Of a stretch of DNA of 8,682 nucleotides, positions 1 through 7,145 are shown one piece after another. The position numbers and the translations under genes were made by a program. Origin of the DNA: Candidatus Aminicenantes bacterium UBA4820 (GTDB lineage Bacteria > Acidobacteriota > UBA4820); assembly GCA_002402325.1 (NCBI GenBank), contig DHFQ01000067.1, positions 1 to 8,682 on the forward strand, written 5' to 3'. Numbering within the stretch: position 1 is the first letter of the stretch; every line of letters begins with the position of its first letter. Under the pieces are notes generated by a model. That model did not search any database. It was not told where the DNA came from and saw only the letters and a list, made by a program, of their open reading frames with translations.

Positions 1-2
1 CA

Positions 3-62
3 AGATGCAAATCAATATCGGATTTAGGGGTAAATCTGCCTATTGCTTTTGTATTAAAATAG
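3..62 (+). CDS. Possible 3' end of an upstream gene (partial)
   Basis: The third frame is open from the window edge to a TAG at 60-62 and encodes about 19 residues ending DLGVNLPIAFVLK. The alternating hydrophobic pattern resembles a closing beta-strand of an outer-membrane barrel or another secreted beta protein, which would suit the Omp85 gene that follows 28 nt later. The alternative is the second frame, which stays open to a TGA at 92-94 and would overlap the next start as ATGA, but its translation is basic and cysteine-containing and looks less like a protein end. The fragment is too short for any family assignment. Confidence 0.3.
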   Translation, partial: RCKSISDLGVNLPIAFVLK

Positions 63-75
63 TTGTAAAAAGAGT

Positions 76-82
76 GAGGAGG
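76..82 (+). promoter_or_regulatory. Strong Shine-Dalgarno site of the Omp85-like gene
   Basis: GAGGAGG lies 8 nt before the ATG at 91, an ideal match and spacing for the 16S rRNA 3' end. It fixes the start of the Omp85-like gene and shows that this genome uses classical Shine-Dalgarno initiation, which contrasts with the poor site ahead of the gene at 8288. Confidence 0.8.
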
Positions 83-90
83 ATTACCGA

Positions 91-1704
91 ATGAAAAGGT
101 TTCTTTTTGTTTACCTCCTTTTTCTCTTGTGTATTTCTCTCTTCGGTCAGGAAAATCCTGAATGGAAAAACTTTGAAAATAAAAAGGCAATAATAAAGAA
201 AATAGTGATAAAAGTTGATAATGTATTTGATTTATCAAAAAAAGATGAAAATAATTTTATAGGAAGAGTCGCAAATTTTGTCCACATCACAACGAAGGAA
301 AGTGTGATAAGAGAGCTTCTTCTTTTTAAAGAAGGGGATGTTGCTGATGCAAAGGTAATCTATGAGTCGGAGAGGCTTTTGCGAGATCAGGAGTGGATAA
401 GGGATGCTCGAATTGCTCCATCTATTGATGAAAATGGAGACCTCTGTGCCAATGTATGGGTGCACGATGCGTGGAGCTTAAAAGGAGGATTAAAGTTTGG
501 ATCAGCGGGGGGAGAAAACACATCAGGAATAAAGGCAAAGGAAGTCAATTTTTTAGGCTTTGGAAAAACACTTACTCTGGGGTATGAGAAAAACCCGGAG
601 AGAAATATTGGACAAATAGAGTACATAGACCCCTCCCTTTTTGGTTCAAGGTGGCAACTTTACTCAGATTATCAAAAACTCTCAGATGGATTTTTAAAAG
701 AGTTGCGTATAGAACTGCCCTTTTATCAGTTGAAATCTCTCTGGGCTATGGGGGTTAAAGGGTCAAGAGAAAAAATCAATGTTGATTTATATAACGATTC
801 TCATTTAGCGTACATTGTCCCTTCAGTTAAAGATGAAGTGAAGATTTATTTTCAGAAAGCCTTTGTCATAAAAGACAATTGGGCATTCAGAAGTGGAATA
901 GAGTTGTGGTCTTTACAGGATAACTACGATAACGCTTTCGATGTCAGGCCTAACATTATGCCAAAGCCATTGATTGAAAATCACAGATTTAGAGGAATTA
1001 TGCTCTATTTTGGCTATTATGAGGACAAGTTTGAGACTTATCAAAACATTATAACTACCGCAAGTGATGAGGATTTTAATTTAGGTTTTGAAATGGATTT
1101 TCATATTGGTGGTTTTTCAAAAAGTCTTGGCGGTGAGACAAACGCTCTCTATTTTGATGCTGATATAAGAAAAGGATTTGCTCCTTTAGATGATTGGCTA
1201 ATTTTGACTGAATTAAAGGCAGAGACGAGAAGGGAAAAAGGAAGTTACAAAAATTCGATGTTCAATTTTAAAATTGATTTTTACAATACCTCCTTCAAAA
1301 ATCAAACTCTCGCAGCATCAATTGAAGCCTTTATTGGCAGTAAACTTGATTTTGAGGATTTAATTTATATTGGTGGCGCAGACGGTTTGAGAGGATACAC
1401 TAACCATTTAAGAATCGGAGACAGAAAATGGCAGATTTCAGTTGAAGACAGGATTTTCACTTCAAAAAGACTATTAGGAGTGATTCAATGGGGATTTGTT
1501 GCATTTTTTGATGCAGGTGCTGTAAGAAAGCCGGGGGGATTGGGATGGTCTAAAACTTATGCGGATGTTGGAGGGGGCTTAAGACTTGGAAACCTAAAAA
1601 GTTCTTTTGGAAAAAATATTCTTCTTACAATCGCAGTGCCCCTTGTAAAAGAGCCCGGAATGGACTCATACCAGATTGTTGCAGGAAACTACATCCGGTT
1701 TTAA
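91..1704 (+). CDS. Omp85/BamA-TamA family outer-membrane protein with a single POTRA-like region
   Basis: This 537-residue protein is predicted to be an outer-membrane beta-barrel of the Omp85 superfamily, whose members insert or translocate proteins at the outer membrane. Residues 1-19 form a signal peptide (MKR, then a hydrophobic stretch ending SLFG). Residues about 31-127 look like one POTRA domain: a beta strand, then two helices (TTKESVIRELLLFKEGD; ESERLLRDQEWIRDARI), then paired strands. The rest is barrel, opening with a strand pair around NFLGFGKTLTLGY (153-165). Two family hallmarks are visible: the loop-6 motif GLRGY (432-436) and the following FFDAG (472-476). The chain ends in Phe, as outer-membrane barrels usually do. 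BamA normally has about five POTRAs and TamA three, so this is a short paralogue rather than the essential BamA. A two-partner TpsB transporter or a patatin-type barrel is less likely, as no such partner domain is seen. The start is supported by the Shine-Dalgarno site at 76-82. It converges with the comM gene. Confidence 0.85.
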   Translation: MKRFLFVYLLFLLCISLFGQENPEWKNFENKKAIIKKIVIKVDNVFDLSKKDENNFIGRVANFVHITTKESVIRELLLFKEGDVADAKVIYESERLLRDQEWIRDARIAPSIDENGDLCANVWVHDAWSLKGGLKFGSAGGENTSGIKAKEVNFLGFGKTLTLGYEKNPERNIGQIEYIDPSLFGSRWQLYSDYQKLSDGFLKELRIELPFYQLKSLWAMGVKGSREKINVDLYNDSHLAYIVPSVKDEVKIYFQKAFVIKDNWAFRSGIELWSLQDNYDNAFDVRPNIMPKPLIENHRFRGIMLYFGYYEDKFETYQNIITTASDEDFNLGFEMDFHIGGFSKSLGGETNALYFDADIRKGFAPLDDWLILTELKAETRREKGSYKNSMFNFKIDFYNTSFKNQTLAASIEAFIGSKLDFEDLIYIGGADGLRGYTNHLRIGDRKWQISVEDRIFTSKRLLGVIQWGFVAFFDAGAVRKPGGLGWSKTYADVGGGLRLGNLKSSFGKNILLTIAVPLVKEPGMDSYQIVAGNYIRF

Positions 1705-1713
1705 CGCAAGAAT

Positions 1714-1738
1714 CTAAAATCAAATGTTCCATTTTTAG
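1714..1738. terminator. Weak AT-rich inverted repeat between convergent genes
   Basis: The 45-bp gap between the two convergent stop codons contains CTAAAA (1714-1719) matched by TTTTAG (1733-1738), with a smaller nested AAATG/CATTT pairing that competes for two of the same bases. It could act as a weak two-way terminator. The stem is almost all A-T and there is no GC-rich core, so this is tentative. Confidence 0.22.
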
Positions 1739-1749
1739 GAAAAGTAGTT

Positions 1750-3282
1750 TTACCCGAACAATTTTTTGTCGAGCGTTCGGTAGTTGACCGCCTCTGCAAT
1801 GTGTTCAACTTTGATTTTCTCTGAACCTTCAAGGTCTGCTATTGTTCTGCTAACCTTCAAAACCCTGTGGTGCCCTCTTGCTGAAAGTCCATAACTTCTT
1901 AAAGCATCCTCAAGAAACTTTTCGCAATCGCTATCAAGAGTGCATACCTTTTCAATTAAGGATTCGTTCATTTCTGCATTTGTATGAATGTTTACATTTT
2001 TAAATCTCATCTTCTGCAATTCTCTTGCTTTTGTTACCCTTTTTCTTATCTCTTTAGACCTCTCTCCCTTTGCCTTTCCTCTCAATTCATTTGGTGAGAC
2101 AGAGGGAACTTCAATTTGAATATCAATCCTATCCATAAGGGGACCGCTGATTTTTGAAAGGTATCTCTTTATCTGGAGGGGGGTGCATTTACATTTTCTC
2201 TGGTAATCACCATAAAACCCGCAAGGACAGGGATTCGATGCTGCAAGCAAGGTGAAACTTGAGGGAAATGTCAAAGTCTCCTTTGCCCTTGATATTGAAA
2301 CCGTCCTATCCTCGAGAGGCTGTCTCAAACTTTCGAGAACATCTCTTTTAAACTCCGTAAGTTCATCAAGAAACAAAACCCCATTATGGGCAAGCGAAAC
2401 TTCTCCCGGTGAAATATTTGTTCCACCTCCAATCATACCCGCATAGGAGATTGTATGATGAGGTGCCCTAAAGGGTCTTAAAACCACCATTCCTCTTTGA
2501 AAGTGCCTTTTATCTCCCTTTACAGAATGAATCTTTGTGGTTTCAAGGGCTTCTTCAAAAAGCATTGGAGGAAGAATCGTTGGAAACCTCTTTGCAAGCA
2601 TAGATTTGCCTGATCCTGGAGGACCAATTAAAAGAATGTTATGACCGCCTGCCGCTGCAACCTCAAGAGCCCTCTTTGCGTAAGGTTGCCCCTTCACATC
2701 ACTAAAATCAATATCAGAGGGAGGTTCAACCAAAATATCCTCATAGTTTTTATGTTCTAAAGATTGAAATTCCTTCTCATCTCTTAAGAAATCTACAAGG
2801 TCTGAAAGCGTTGAAAATGGATAGGCAACAATTCCATCAACGATCTCTCCCTCTTCGCTATTTTCTTCTGGCAAAATGAGTCCTTTCCTTAAGGTCTTTG
2901 CGAGAATGGCAAATGAGAGAAGCCCTCTTACAGGTCTTATCTTTCCATCAAGAGAAAGTTCTCCTACAATAATGTAGTCCTGAATTTTTTTTGAAGGGAT
3001 TTGCTTTGTAGAGGCAAGCATTGCAACTGCAATTGAAAGGTCAAGTTGTGTTCCCTCTTTTGGCATCTCAGCGGGAGCAAGGTTAATGGTTATGACTTCA
3101 ACAGGATAGGAATATCCGCTGTTTAAAATCGCTCCTCTTACCCTTTCTTTGCTCTCTTTTACAGCGGTTTCAGGAAGTCCGACAGTTCTGTATGCCGGCA
3201 TCCCGAGTTGAACATCAGCCTCTACTTCAACGAGAAAGGCGTCAATTCCCCGCAAGGCAGCAGAGAGGGTCTTTCCAATCAT
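1750..3282 (-). CDS. comM: YifB/ComM family Mg-chelatase-like AAA+ ATPase
   Basis: The 510 residues match the usual length of the YifB/ComM family. ComM is a hexameric helicase that drives branch migration when incoming single-stranded DNA is integrated during natural transformation; the family is also widespread in bacteria with no known competence. Domains in order: an N-terminal Lon-protease-like (S16 fold) region, about 1-170, with GLPETAVKESKERVRGA and a GELSLDG motif; a ChlI-type AAA+ core with Walker A GPPGSGKS (220-227), RAPHHTISYAGMIGGG (272-287), Walker B VLFLDE (302-307) and arginine in PLMDRID (381-387); a CPC...CKC cysteine set (352, 354, 364, 366) that may bind zinc; and a C-terminal domain with LSARGHHRVLKVSRTIADL (466-484). 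All motifs are intact. The ATG overlaps the previous gene's stop as ATGA, so translation is probably coupled. It is the last gene of the leftward cluster. No other competence genes are visible here. Confidence 0.95.
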   Translation of the reverse strand: MIGKTLSAALRGIDAFLVEVEADVQLGMPAYRTVGLPETAVKESKERVRGAILNSGYSYPVEVITINLAPAEMPKEGTQLDLSIAVAMLASTKQIPSKKIQDYIIVGELSLDGKIRPVRGLLSFAILAKTLRKGLILPEENSEEGEIVDGIVAYPFSTLSDLVDFLRDEKEFQSLEHKNYEDILVEPPSDIDFSDVKGQPYAKRALEVAAAGGHNILLIGPPGSGKSMLAKRFPTILPPMLFEEALETTKIHSVKGDKRHFQRGMVVLRPFRAPHHTISYAGMIGGGTNISPGEVSLAHNGVLFLDELTEFKRDVLESLRQPLEDRTVSISRAKETLTFPSSFTLLAASNPCPCGFYGDYQRKCKCTPLQIKRYLSKISGPLMDRIDIQIEVPSVSPNELRGKAKGERSKEIRKRVTKARELQKMRFKNVNIHTNAEMNESLIEKVCTLDSDCEKFLEDALRSYGLSARGHHRVLKVSRTIADLEGSEKIKVEHIAEAVNYRTLDKKLFG

Positions 3283-4391
3283 TTTTCTTTGTCAATTGGT
3301 ATTGTGTAAGAAAATCCCGCAGAGGTGTAAATTTTTAAATAAAAATTGCTCTCAATATCTATATCAAAATAAAAGAGGTAATCACCAATACCATTTTTTT
3401 GAGATGGCACAAATTCTGAAGATTCTTTCTCAACACTTTCCGTAACTTCCTCCACCTTATAACCAAGGATCCCATCCTCCTCTTCAACTGTGAGTTTGAT
3501 GAAATCAAAAGAGAGCTCCGATGAGATTATAGAAACAGGAGAACCAAACTCCTTTAAGAAAGTCGCTGAGATTAAATCATCGCTCTCCTTTTCTTCAGAA
3601 TTGTACAAAAATAGGAAAAGTGTTCCCCTTTCTGTAGGGACCAAAAGGGGTTGCTCCTTCAAACTTGATATTCCCACCTTTTTTATCTTGCCCGAATCGT
3701 CTTTTAAAATTGAGATGACCTTTATATTTTTATCATCGCCATTAAATTCAGCCTTAAAAATTGGATAATCGGGCAAAATCCTGAATTTAAAAACCTCAAA
3801 TTCATCTGGTTGCAATCTCTTTGTCTCAGTGTATAGAAGGGGAATCTGGCTTTGACCCAATCTTAAAATATTTTTTTCAACCATTTTCTTTAGAACAAAA
3901 GTTGCGAATTTTTCCTTTATCTTTTCCGATGGTTCACCATAGTTTGAGAGTTCTTCAAAAAAGTTTGAGCGTTTTTCTTCAAACGGAAGAAGATTTCTTA
4001 TCACACTTTTTTCTGAAACCTCCTCATCAAGGAAAATGTAATAAAGAATATCCGCGCTCAGTTCAGGCGGAAGTTTCTTTGAAAGGTAGCAGTTTAGAAG
4101 TGAACTTGAAAGAACTCTTTCATCGTTTAACAACTTGTACCTGAAAAATGGCTCAAGGCTAACTTTTGTTTCAGAGGAGAGCGATTGAGAGTAAATTCCC
4201 CATAGGATTGAAAATTGCTCCTCTTTTGTAAAATCTGGATTTAACTTGAGATCATTTTGAATTGATGGAAGGTTACCCACATAGAGTTTCCACAAGGCAG
4301 TAAACTCTTTTTCAAGGTCTCCCGCATGAATCATCGTGCTGAATGAAACGACTAAAAGAAAAAAAACTAAAATTGCTCTTCTCATATCCAT
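3279..4391 (-). CDS. Exported protein of unknown function
   Basis: I do not recognise this 370-residue protein. Residues 1-23 are a clear signal peptide: MDMRR, then a hydrophobic core, with likely cleavage after IHA before GDLEKEF. There is no lipobox cysteine and no later membrane segment, so a soluble periplasmic or secreted location is likely. Residues about 24-180 look helical and charged, with a repeated-helix character (for example ALWKLYVGN and ILWGIYSQS). The region after about 200 is predicted beta-rich, and the last 80 residues (from FDFIKLTVEEEDGILGYKVEEV to FYLKIYTSAGFSYTIPI) have the strand pattern of a fibronectin type III-like or other Ig-fold domain. Met3 at 4385 is an equally good start; neither has a strong ribosome site. 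It lies 43 nt after sixA and overlaps comM by 4 nt. Base composition resembles its neighbours. Gene and export are well supported; the fold is inference. Confidence 0.85.
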   Translation of the reverse strand: MDMRRAILVFFLLVVSFSTMIHAGDLEKEFTALWKLYVGNLPSIQNDLKLNPDFTKEEQFSILWGIYSQSLSSETKVSLEPFFRYKLLNDERVLSSSLLNCYLSKKLPPELSADILYYIFLDEEVSEKSVIRNLLPFEEKRSNFFEELSNYGEPSEKIKEKFATFVLKKMVEKNILRLGQSQIPLLYTETKRLQPDEFEVFKFRILPDYPIFKAEFNGDDKNIKVISILKDDSGKIKKVGISSLKEQPLLVPTERGTLFLFLYNSEEKESDDLISATFLKEFGSPVSIISSELSFDFIKLTVEEEDGILGYKVEEVTESVEKESSEFVPSQKNGIGDYLFYFDIDIESNFYLKIYTSAGFSYTIPIDKEK

Positions 4392-4402
4392 TCCAATCTT
4401 TT

Positions 4403-4430
4403 ATTTTAACCTAAAAGTGGCAAAAGTCAA
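4403..4430 (-). promoter_or_regulatory. Candidate internal promoter ahead of the exported-protein gene
   Basis: On the minus strand TTGACT (4425-4430) is followed after 16 bp by TAAAAT (4403-4408), good matches to a sigma-70 promoter. Transcription would begin near 4396, only about 5 nt before the first ATG (4391) or 11 nt before Met3 (4385), so the message would be nearly leaderless. The same stretch holds a perfect 6-bp inverted repeat (CTTTTA 4398-4403, TAAAAG 4412-4417), which could instead be a weak hairpin after sixA. AT-rich DNA gives chance matches. Confidence 0.35.
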
Positions 4431-4434
4431 AATT

Positions 4435-4872
4435 TTAAATCAAAGAGGGTGGCAAAAAGCAGTAAAGTTCCATCTCTTTGATAGTTTTACCCCTAAACCA
4501 AAAAAAGCCACCTTTTTTGACATTTAATGAGCAATTTAATCCAAGAAGATTGGCTGCTATTGCGCCTATCAGTGGCTGGTGACCTACGGCAACGATTGTA
4601 TCAAAATCTTTTCTTGAAATCTCTTTTAAAAAAGAATTTGGGGCTCTATCTGGATTTAGTTCATCAAGAATTTCAATATCTTTGAGCAAATATGATGCAG
4701 TCTCCTTAGCCCGCATCAAAGGACTTGAATAAACCTTGAAATCTCCCTTTAAATTTTTTAAGAGAAATTTTGCAACTCTTTTTGCATCCTTTTTGCCTTT
4801 TTGAGTTAGTTTTCTTGAAAAGTCCTCCCCGCCATCTTCCGCTTCGCAGTGTCTTAAAATGATTAGATCCAT
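4435..4872 (-). CDS. sixA: SixA-type phosphohistidine phosphatase
   Basis: A 145-residue small histidine-phosphatase-superfamily protein of the SixA type, close to the length of known SixA proteins. Family members remove phosphate from phosphohistidine; in E. coli SixA has been tied to ArcB and to the nitrogen phosphotransferase protein NPr. The catalytic set is complete: Arg7-His8 (LRHCEAED, with His8 the expected phospho-acceptor), Arg54 in YSSPLMRAKETA (48-59), Glu71 in LDEL and His98 in VGHQP (96-100). The usual RHG is RHC here, a change found in other SixA-like sequences as far as I recall. No signal peptide, so it is cytoplasmic. It starts 1 nt after the stop of the GXGXG gene, with AGGAAAAGG just upstream of the ATG, so the two are surely co-transcribed. 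Its substrate cannot be read from the sequence; no histidine kinase or PTS gene is in the window. Confidence 0.9.
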   Translation of the reverse strand: MDLIILRHCEAEDGGEDFSRKLTQKGKKDAKRVAKFLLKNLKGDFKVYSSPLMRAKETASYLLKDIEILDELNPDRAPNSFLKEISRKDFDTIVAVGHQPLIGAIAANLLGLNCSLNVKKGGFFWFRGKTIKEMELYCFLPPSLI

Positions 4873-4873
4873 T

Positions 4874-5629
4874 TTACCTTTTCCTGAAATTCATAAAAAC
4901 AACTTTTCCGCCTGAAGTTTTCCCCTTTGGAGTATCTTTGTACTCTTCGTTTAGAAAGACTATTCCACCAACCATATTCTGGCAGAGTTCCTTTCCAATA
5001 TGTCCTCTAACGGTGATTTTTCCACCAACCATCTCCTCTCCAATCAAATCCCATGAAAGATCTTTAACCTCAATTTCTCCTCCGACCATTCTGTAACCTA
5101 AAGAGTAGCCTGAACTTCCCTTAATTTCAATCGTCCCTCCAACCATTGAATTTCCAACAAAATCAAGAGCGTTTTTATCAACTAAAACATCTCCACCTCT
5201 CATAAAATGGCAAAGATGATTTCCTGCTTTTCCTTTAATCCAGATTTTTCCTTTGTTCATTGAGTATCCGCCTTTGTCTCCGATAGAGCCTTCGATTAAA
5301 AGAGTTCCACCATCAAGAAAGGCGCCTGTAAAATTTCCCAGATCACCTTTTACCGTAATCTGATTAGATTTCAAAAAAGAACCGAAATAATCAATTTCAA
5401 TTCCATTCTCAACTTTTAAAACATCATCACAATTTCTCTTAAAGGCAAATGCAGATAAAAATATCCCGCTTTTGTAGGGGAAATTATCCTCACTATTGAA
5501 ATGTGATATTGAATTAAGAACATCCTGAAGAGTTAATTTAAGATCAAATTCTAAATTTAGTGCCTTTTCAAACTCTCTTTTTACATCATCTTCCTTATTT
5601 GTTTTTAAAAAATTCTCAAAGAGTTCCAT
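4874..5629 (-). CDS. Free-standing GXGXG beta-helix protein (GltB C-terminal / FwdC-like)
   Basis: This 251-residue protein is built from glycine-rich turns typical of the GXGXG domain, a right-handed beta-helix. The domain forms the C-terminus of glutamate synthase large subunits and occurs alone as subunit C of formylmethanofuran dehydrogenase and as GlxC-like proteins. From about residue 72 the chain shows repeated units of the type strand-G-x-x-G plus M-x-G-G-x-I-x-I: GNFTGAFLDGGTLLIEG (98-114), GGYSMNKGKIWIKG (120-133), GNHLCHFMRGGDVLV (136-150), GNSMVGGTIEIKG (159-171), GYRMVGGEIEV (178-188), GEEMVGGKITVRG (197-209), and a last turn with CQNMVGGIVFL. Residues 1-70 are a helical extension, charged at its start. 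No catalytic domain is present. It follows nfnB after 9 nt, with GGGGAAG as ribosome site, and precedes sixA by 1 nt. It probably serves as a structural partner of NfnAB or of an amidotransferase encoded elsewhere; this is inference. Confidence 0.88.
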   Translation of the reverse strand: MELFENFLKTNKEDDVKREFEKALNLEFDLKLTLQDVLNSISHFNSEDNFPYKSGIFLSAFAFKRNCDDVLKVENGIEIDYFGSFLKSNQITVKGDLGNFTGAFLDGGTLLIEGSIGDKGGYSMNKGKIWIKGKAGNHLCHFMRGGDVLVDKNALDFVGNSMVGGTIEIKGSSGYSLGYRMVGGEIEVKDLSWDLIGEEMVGGKITVRGHIGKELCQNMVGGIVFLNEEYKDTPKGKTSGGKVVFMNFRKR

Positions 5630-5638
5630 CTCTTCCCC

Positions 5639-7135
5639 CTACTTTTTTTCTGAAAATGCTTGTGGATACCATTTTTTCTGAGGATCTTTAAGAAATTCAT
5701 CTATCCCTCTTGAGGCTTCTTTTGCTGCCCTGATTGCAAGGATAACGGTTGCCGCTCCTGTGATTGCATCCCCTCCCGCAAAAACTTTAGGAACACTCGT
5801 CATATAGGTTTCTCTATTTACATTTATCACCGAGCCCCATCTTGTAGAAAGATTTTTTAACGCTGATGGGATGAGGACATTTGGTGTCTGGCCAATTGCT
5901 ATTACGACAAGGTCTGTATCAATTATATAATTACTGTCAGGAACGGGAACAGGTCTTCTTCTTCCTGAAGAATCGGGTTCACCAAGTTCCATCCTTTGAA
6001 CTTCTACAGCCTTTACGAAGCCATTTTCATCACCTATGAATCTTACAGGGTTTGTTAACTCCCTTATTTTTGCACCCTCTTCCTGTGAATGTTCAATTTC
6101 CTCTCCCCTGCCAGGCATCTCCTTTCGGGTTCTTCTATAAACGATTTCAGCCTCATCGGCACCAAGACGCAACATTATTCTTACAACATCAAAGGCTGTA
6201 AAACCTGCCCCAACCACGACCCCTTTTTTTGGTTTTCTTATAGGGGTTGAACTTTTCGGAAATTCGTAAGCCCTCATAAGGTTCACCCTCGTTAGAAACT
6301 CATTTGCAGAATAAATGCCCGCAAAATTTTCTCCGGGAATATGCATCATATTTGGAAATCCTGCACCCGTCCCTATATAAATTGCATCAAATTCATTCAT
6401 AATGTCACTAACAGGGATCGTCTTTCCAATTATGCAGTTTGTCTCAATATTCACTCCAAGTGACCTAACATAGTTTATCTCCTTTTGAACAATCTCTTTT
6501 GGAAGACGAAATTCTGGAATCCCATACATCATAACACCACCCGGTTTGTGAAGAGCCTCAAAAAGGTGGACTGTATGCCCCATTTTTGCAAGTTCAGCAG
6601 CGCAGGTGAGCCCTGTTGGACCAGAGCCAATGACTGCAACTTTAAATGGGGTTTTATGTCTAATCTCTATTTTATTCTCATTTCCGTTTTCTTGAGAAAG
6701 AAGATAGTCTGCGGCAAACCTTTCAAGTCTTCCTATCGCTATCGGATTTTTTGGATTTGTATCATTAATTATGCACGCTGCTTCACAAAGATTTTCCTGT
6801 GGGCATACCCTTCCACAAACGGCTGGAAGAGAGTTGTATTTTCTAATATCCTCGCAGGCTTCTTCGAACTTTCCCCTTGCAATTAAACCGATGAACGATG
6901 GAATGTCAATGTGAACGGGGCAGGCAACGACGCACCTTGGTTTTGAACACTCAAGACACCTCATCGCTTCATAGACAGCGTCTTTTAAAGTGTAACCGAG
7001 TGCAACCTCGTTGAAATTTTTGATTCTCTCCTTTGGGTCCTGACAGGCTATCTCTCTTCTTGGAAGTCGTGGGGTTGGCTTTTTTGGTTTTCCCTCCTCA
7101 ACTACCCCCAGTTCCAACAACTCTTTTTTATCCAT
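5639..7135 (-). CDS. nfnB: NfnB/GltD-like FAD and iron-sulfur oxidoreductase subunit
   Basis: This 498-residue protein belongs to the family shared by the glutamate synthase small subunit (GltD) and NfnB, the large subunit of NADH-dependent reduced ferredoxin:NADP+ oxidoreductase. An N-terminal helical domain carries two 4Fe-4S cysteine sets: C60, C63, C68, C72 and C107, C111, C117, C121. Next come the FAD Rossmann motif VIGSGPTG (168-175), the second nucleotide-binding motif VVVGAGFTAFD (306-316), the YRRTRKEMPGRGEE segment (333-346), expected to contact NADP(H), and a C-terminal FAD motif AGGDAITGAATVILAIRAAKEAS (453-475). Length is a little above the roughly 460-470 common in the family because of a short N-terminal leader (1-40). 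It lies 10 nt after nfnA, with GGGGAA as ribosome site. The paired NfnA favours an Nfn-type enzyme over glutamate synthase, since no large subunit is nearby. Annotation as sulfide dehydrogenase alpha subunit is an older name for the same family. Confidence 0.9.
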   Translation of the reverse strand: MDKKELLELGVVEEGKPKKPTPRLPRREIACQDPKERIKNFNEVALGYTLKDAVYEAMRCLECSKPRCVVACPVHIDIPSFIGLIARGKFEEACEDIRKYNSLPAVCGRVCPQENLCEAACIINDTNPKNPIAIGRLERFAADYLLSQENGNENKIEIRHKTPFKVAVIGSGPTGLTCAAELAKMGHTVHLFEALHKPGGVMMYGIPEFRLPKEIVQKEINYVRSLGVNIETNCIIGKTIPVSDIMNEFDAIYIGTGAGFPNMMHIPGENFAGIYSANEFLTRVNLMRAYEFPKSSTPIRKPKKGVVVGAGFTAFDVVRIMLRLGADEAEIVYRRTRKEMPGRGEEIEHSQEEGAKIRELTNPVRFIGDENGFVKAVEVQRMELGEPDSSGRRRPVPVPDSNYIIDTDLVVIAIGQTPNVLIPSALKNLSTRWGSVINVNRETYMTSVPKVFAGGDAITGAATVILAIRAAKEASRGIDEFLKDPQKKWYPQAFSEKK

Positions 7136-7145
7136 ATTTTTTCCC

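Noticed and set aside
44..71. TTGCTT-17 bp-TAAAAA as a promoter for the Omp85-like gene
   Set aside because: Transcription would start within the Shine-Dalgarno site at 76-82, leaving no usable leader; read-through from an upstream gene is more likely.
3821..4144. 107-codon plus-strand open frame inside the exported-protein gene
   Set aside because: It is antisense to a gene with a clear signal peptide, has no convincing ribosome site and has the composition of a shadow frame.
6218..6248. GAGFTAFD in NfnB instead of the GGGNxAMD seen in many relatives
   Set aside because: Variants with FTA(M/F)D occur in related FAD/NADP oxidoreductases as far as I recall, so this is probably normal family variation and not a lost function.
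6485..6886. 133-codon plus-strand open frame inside nfnB
   Set aside because: It lies wholly antisense to a well-supported gene with intact motifs, and its translation shows no recognisable domain.
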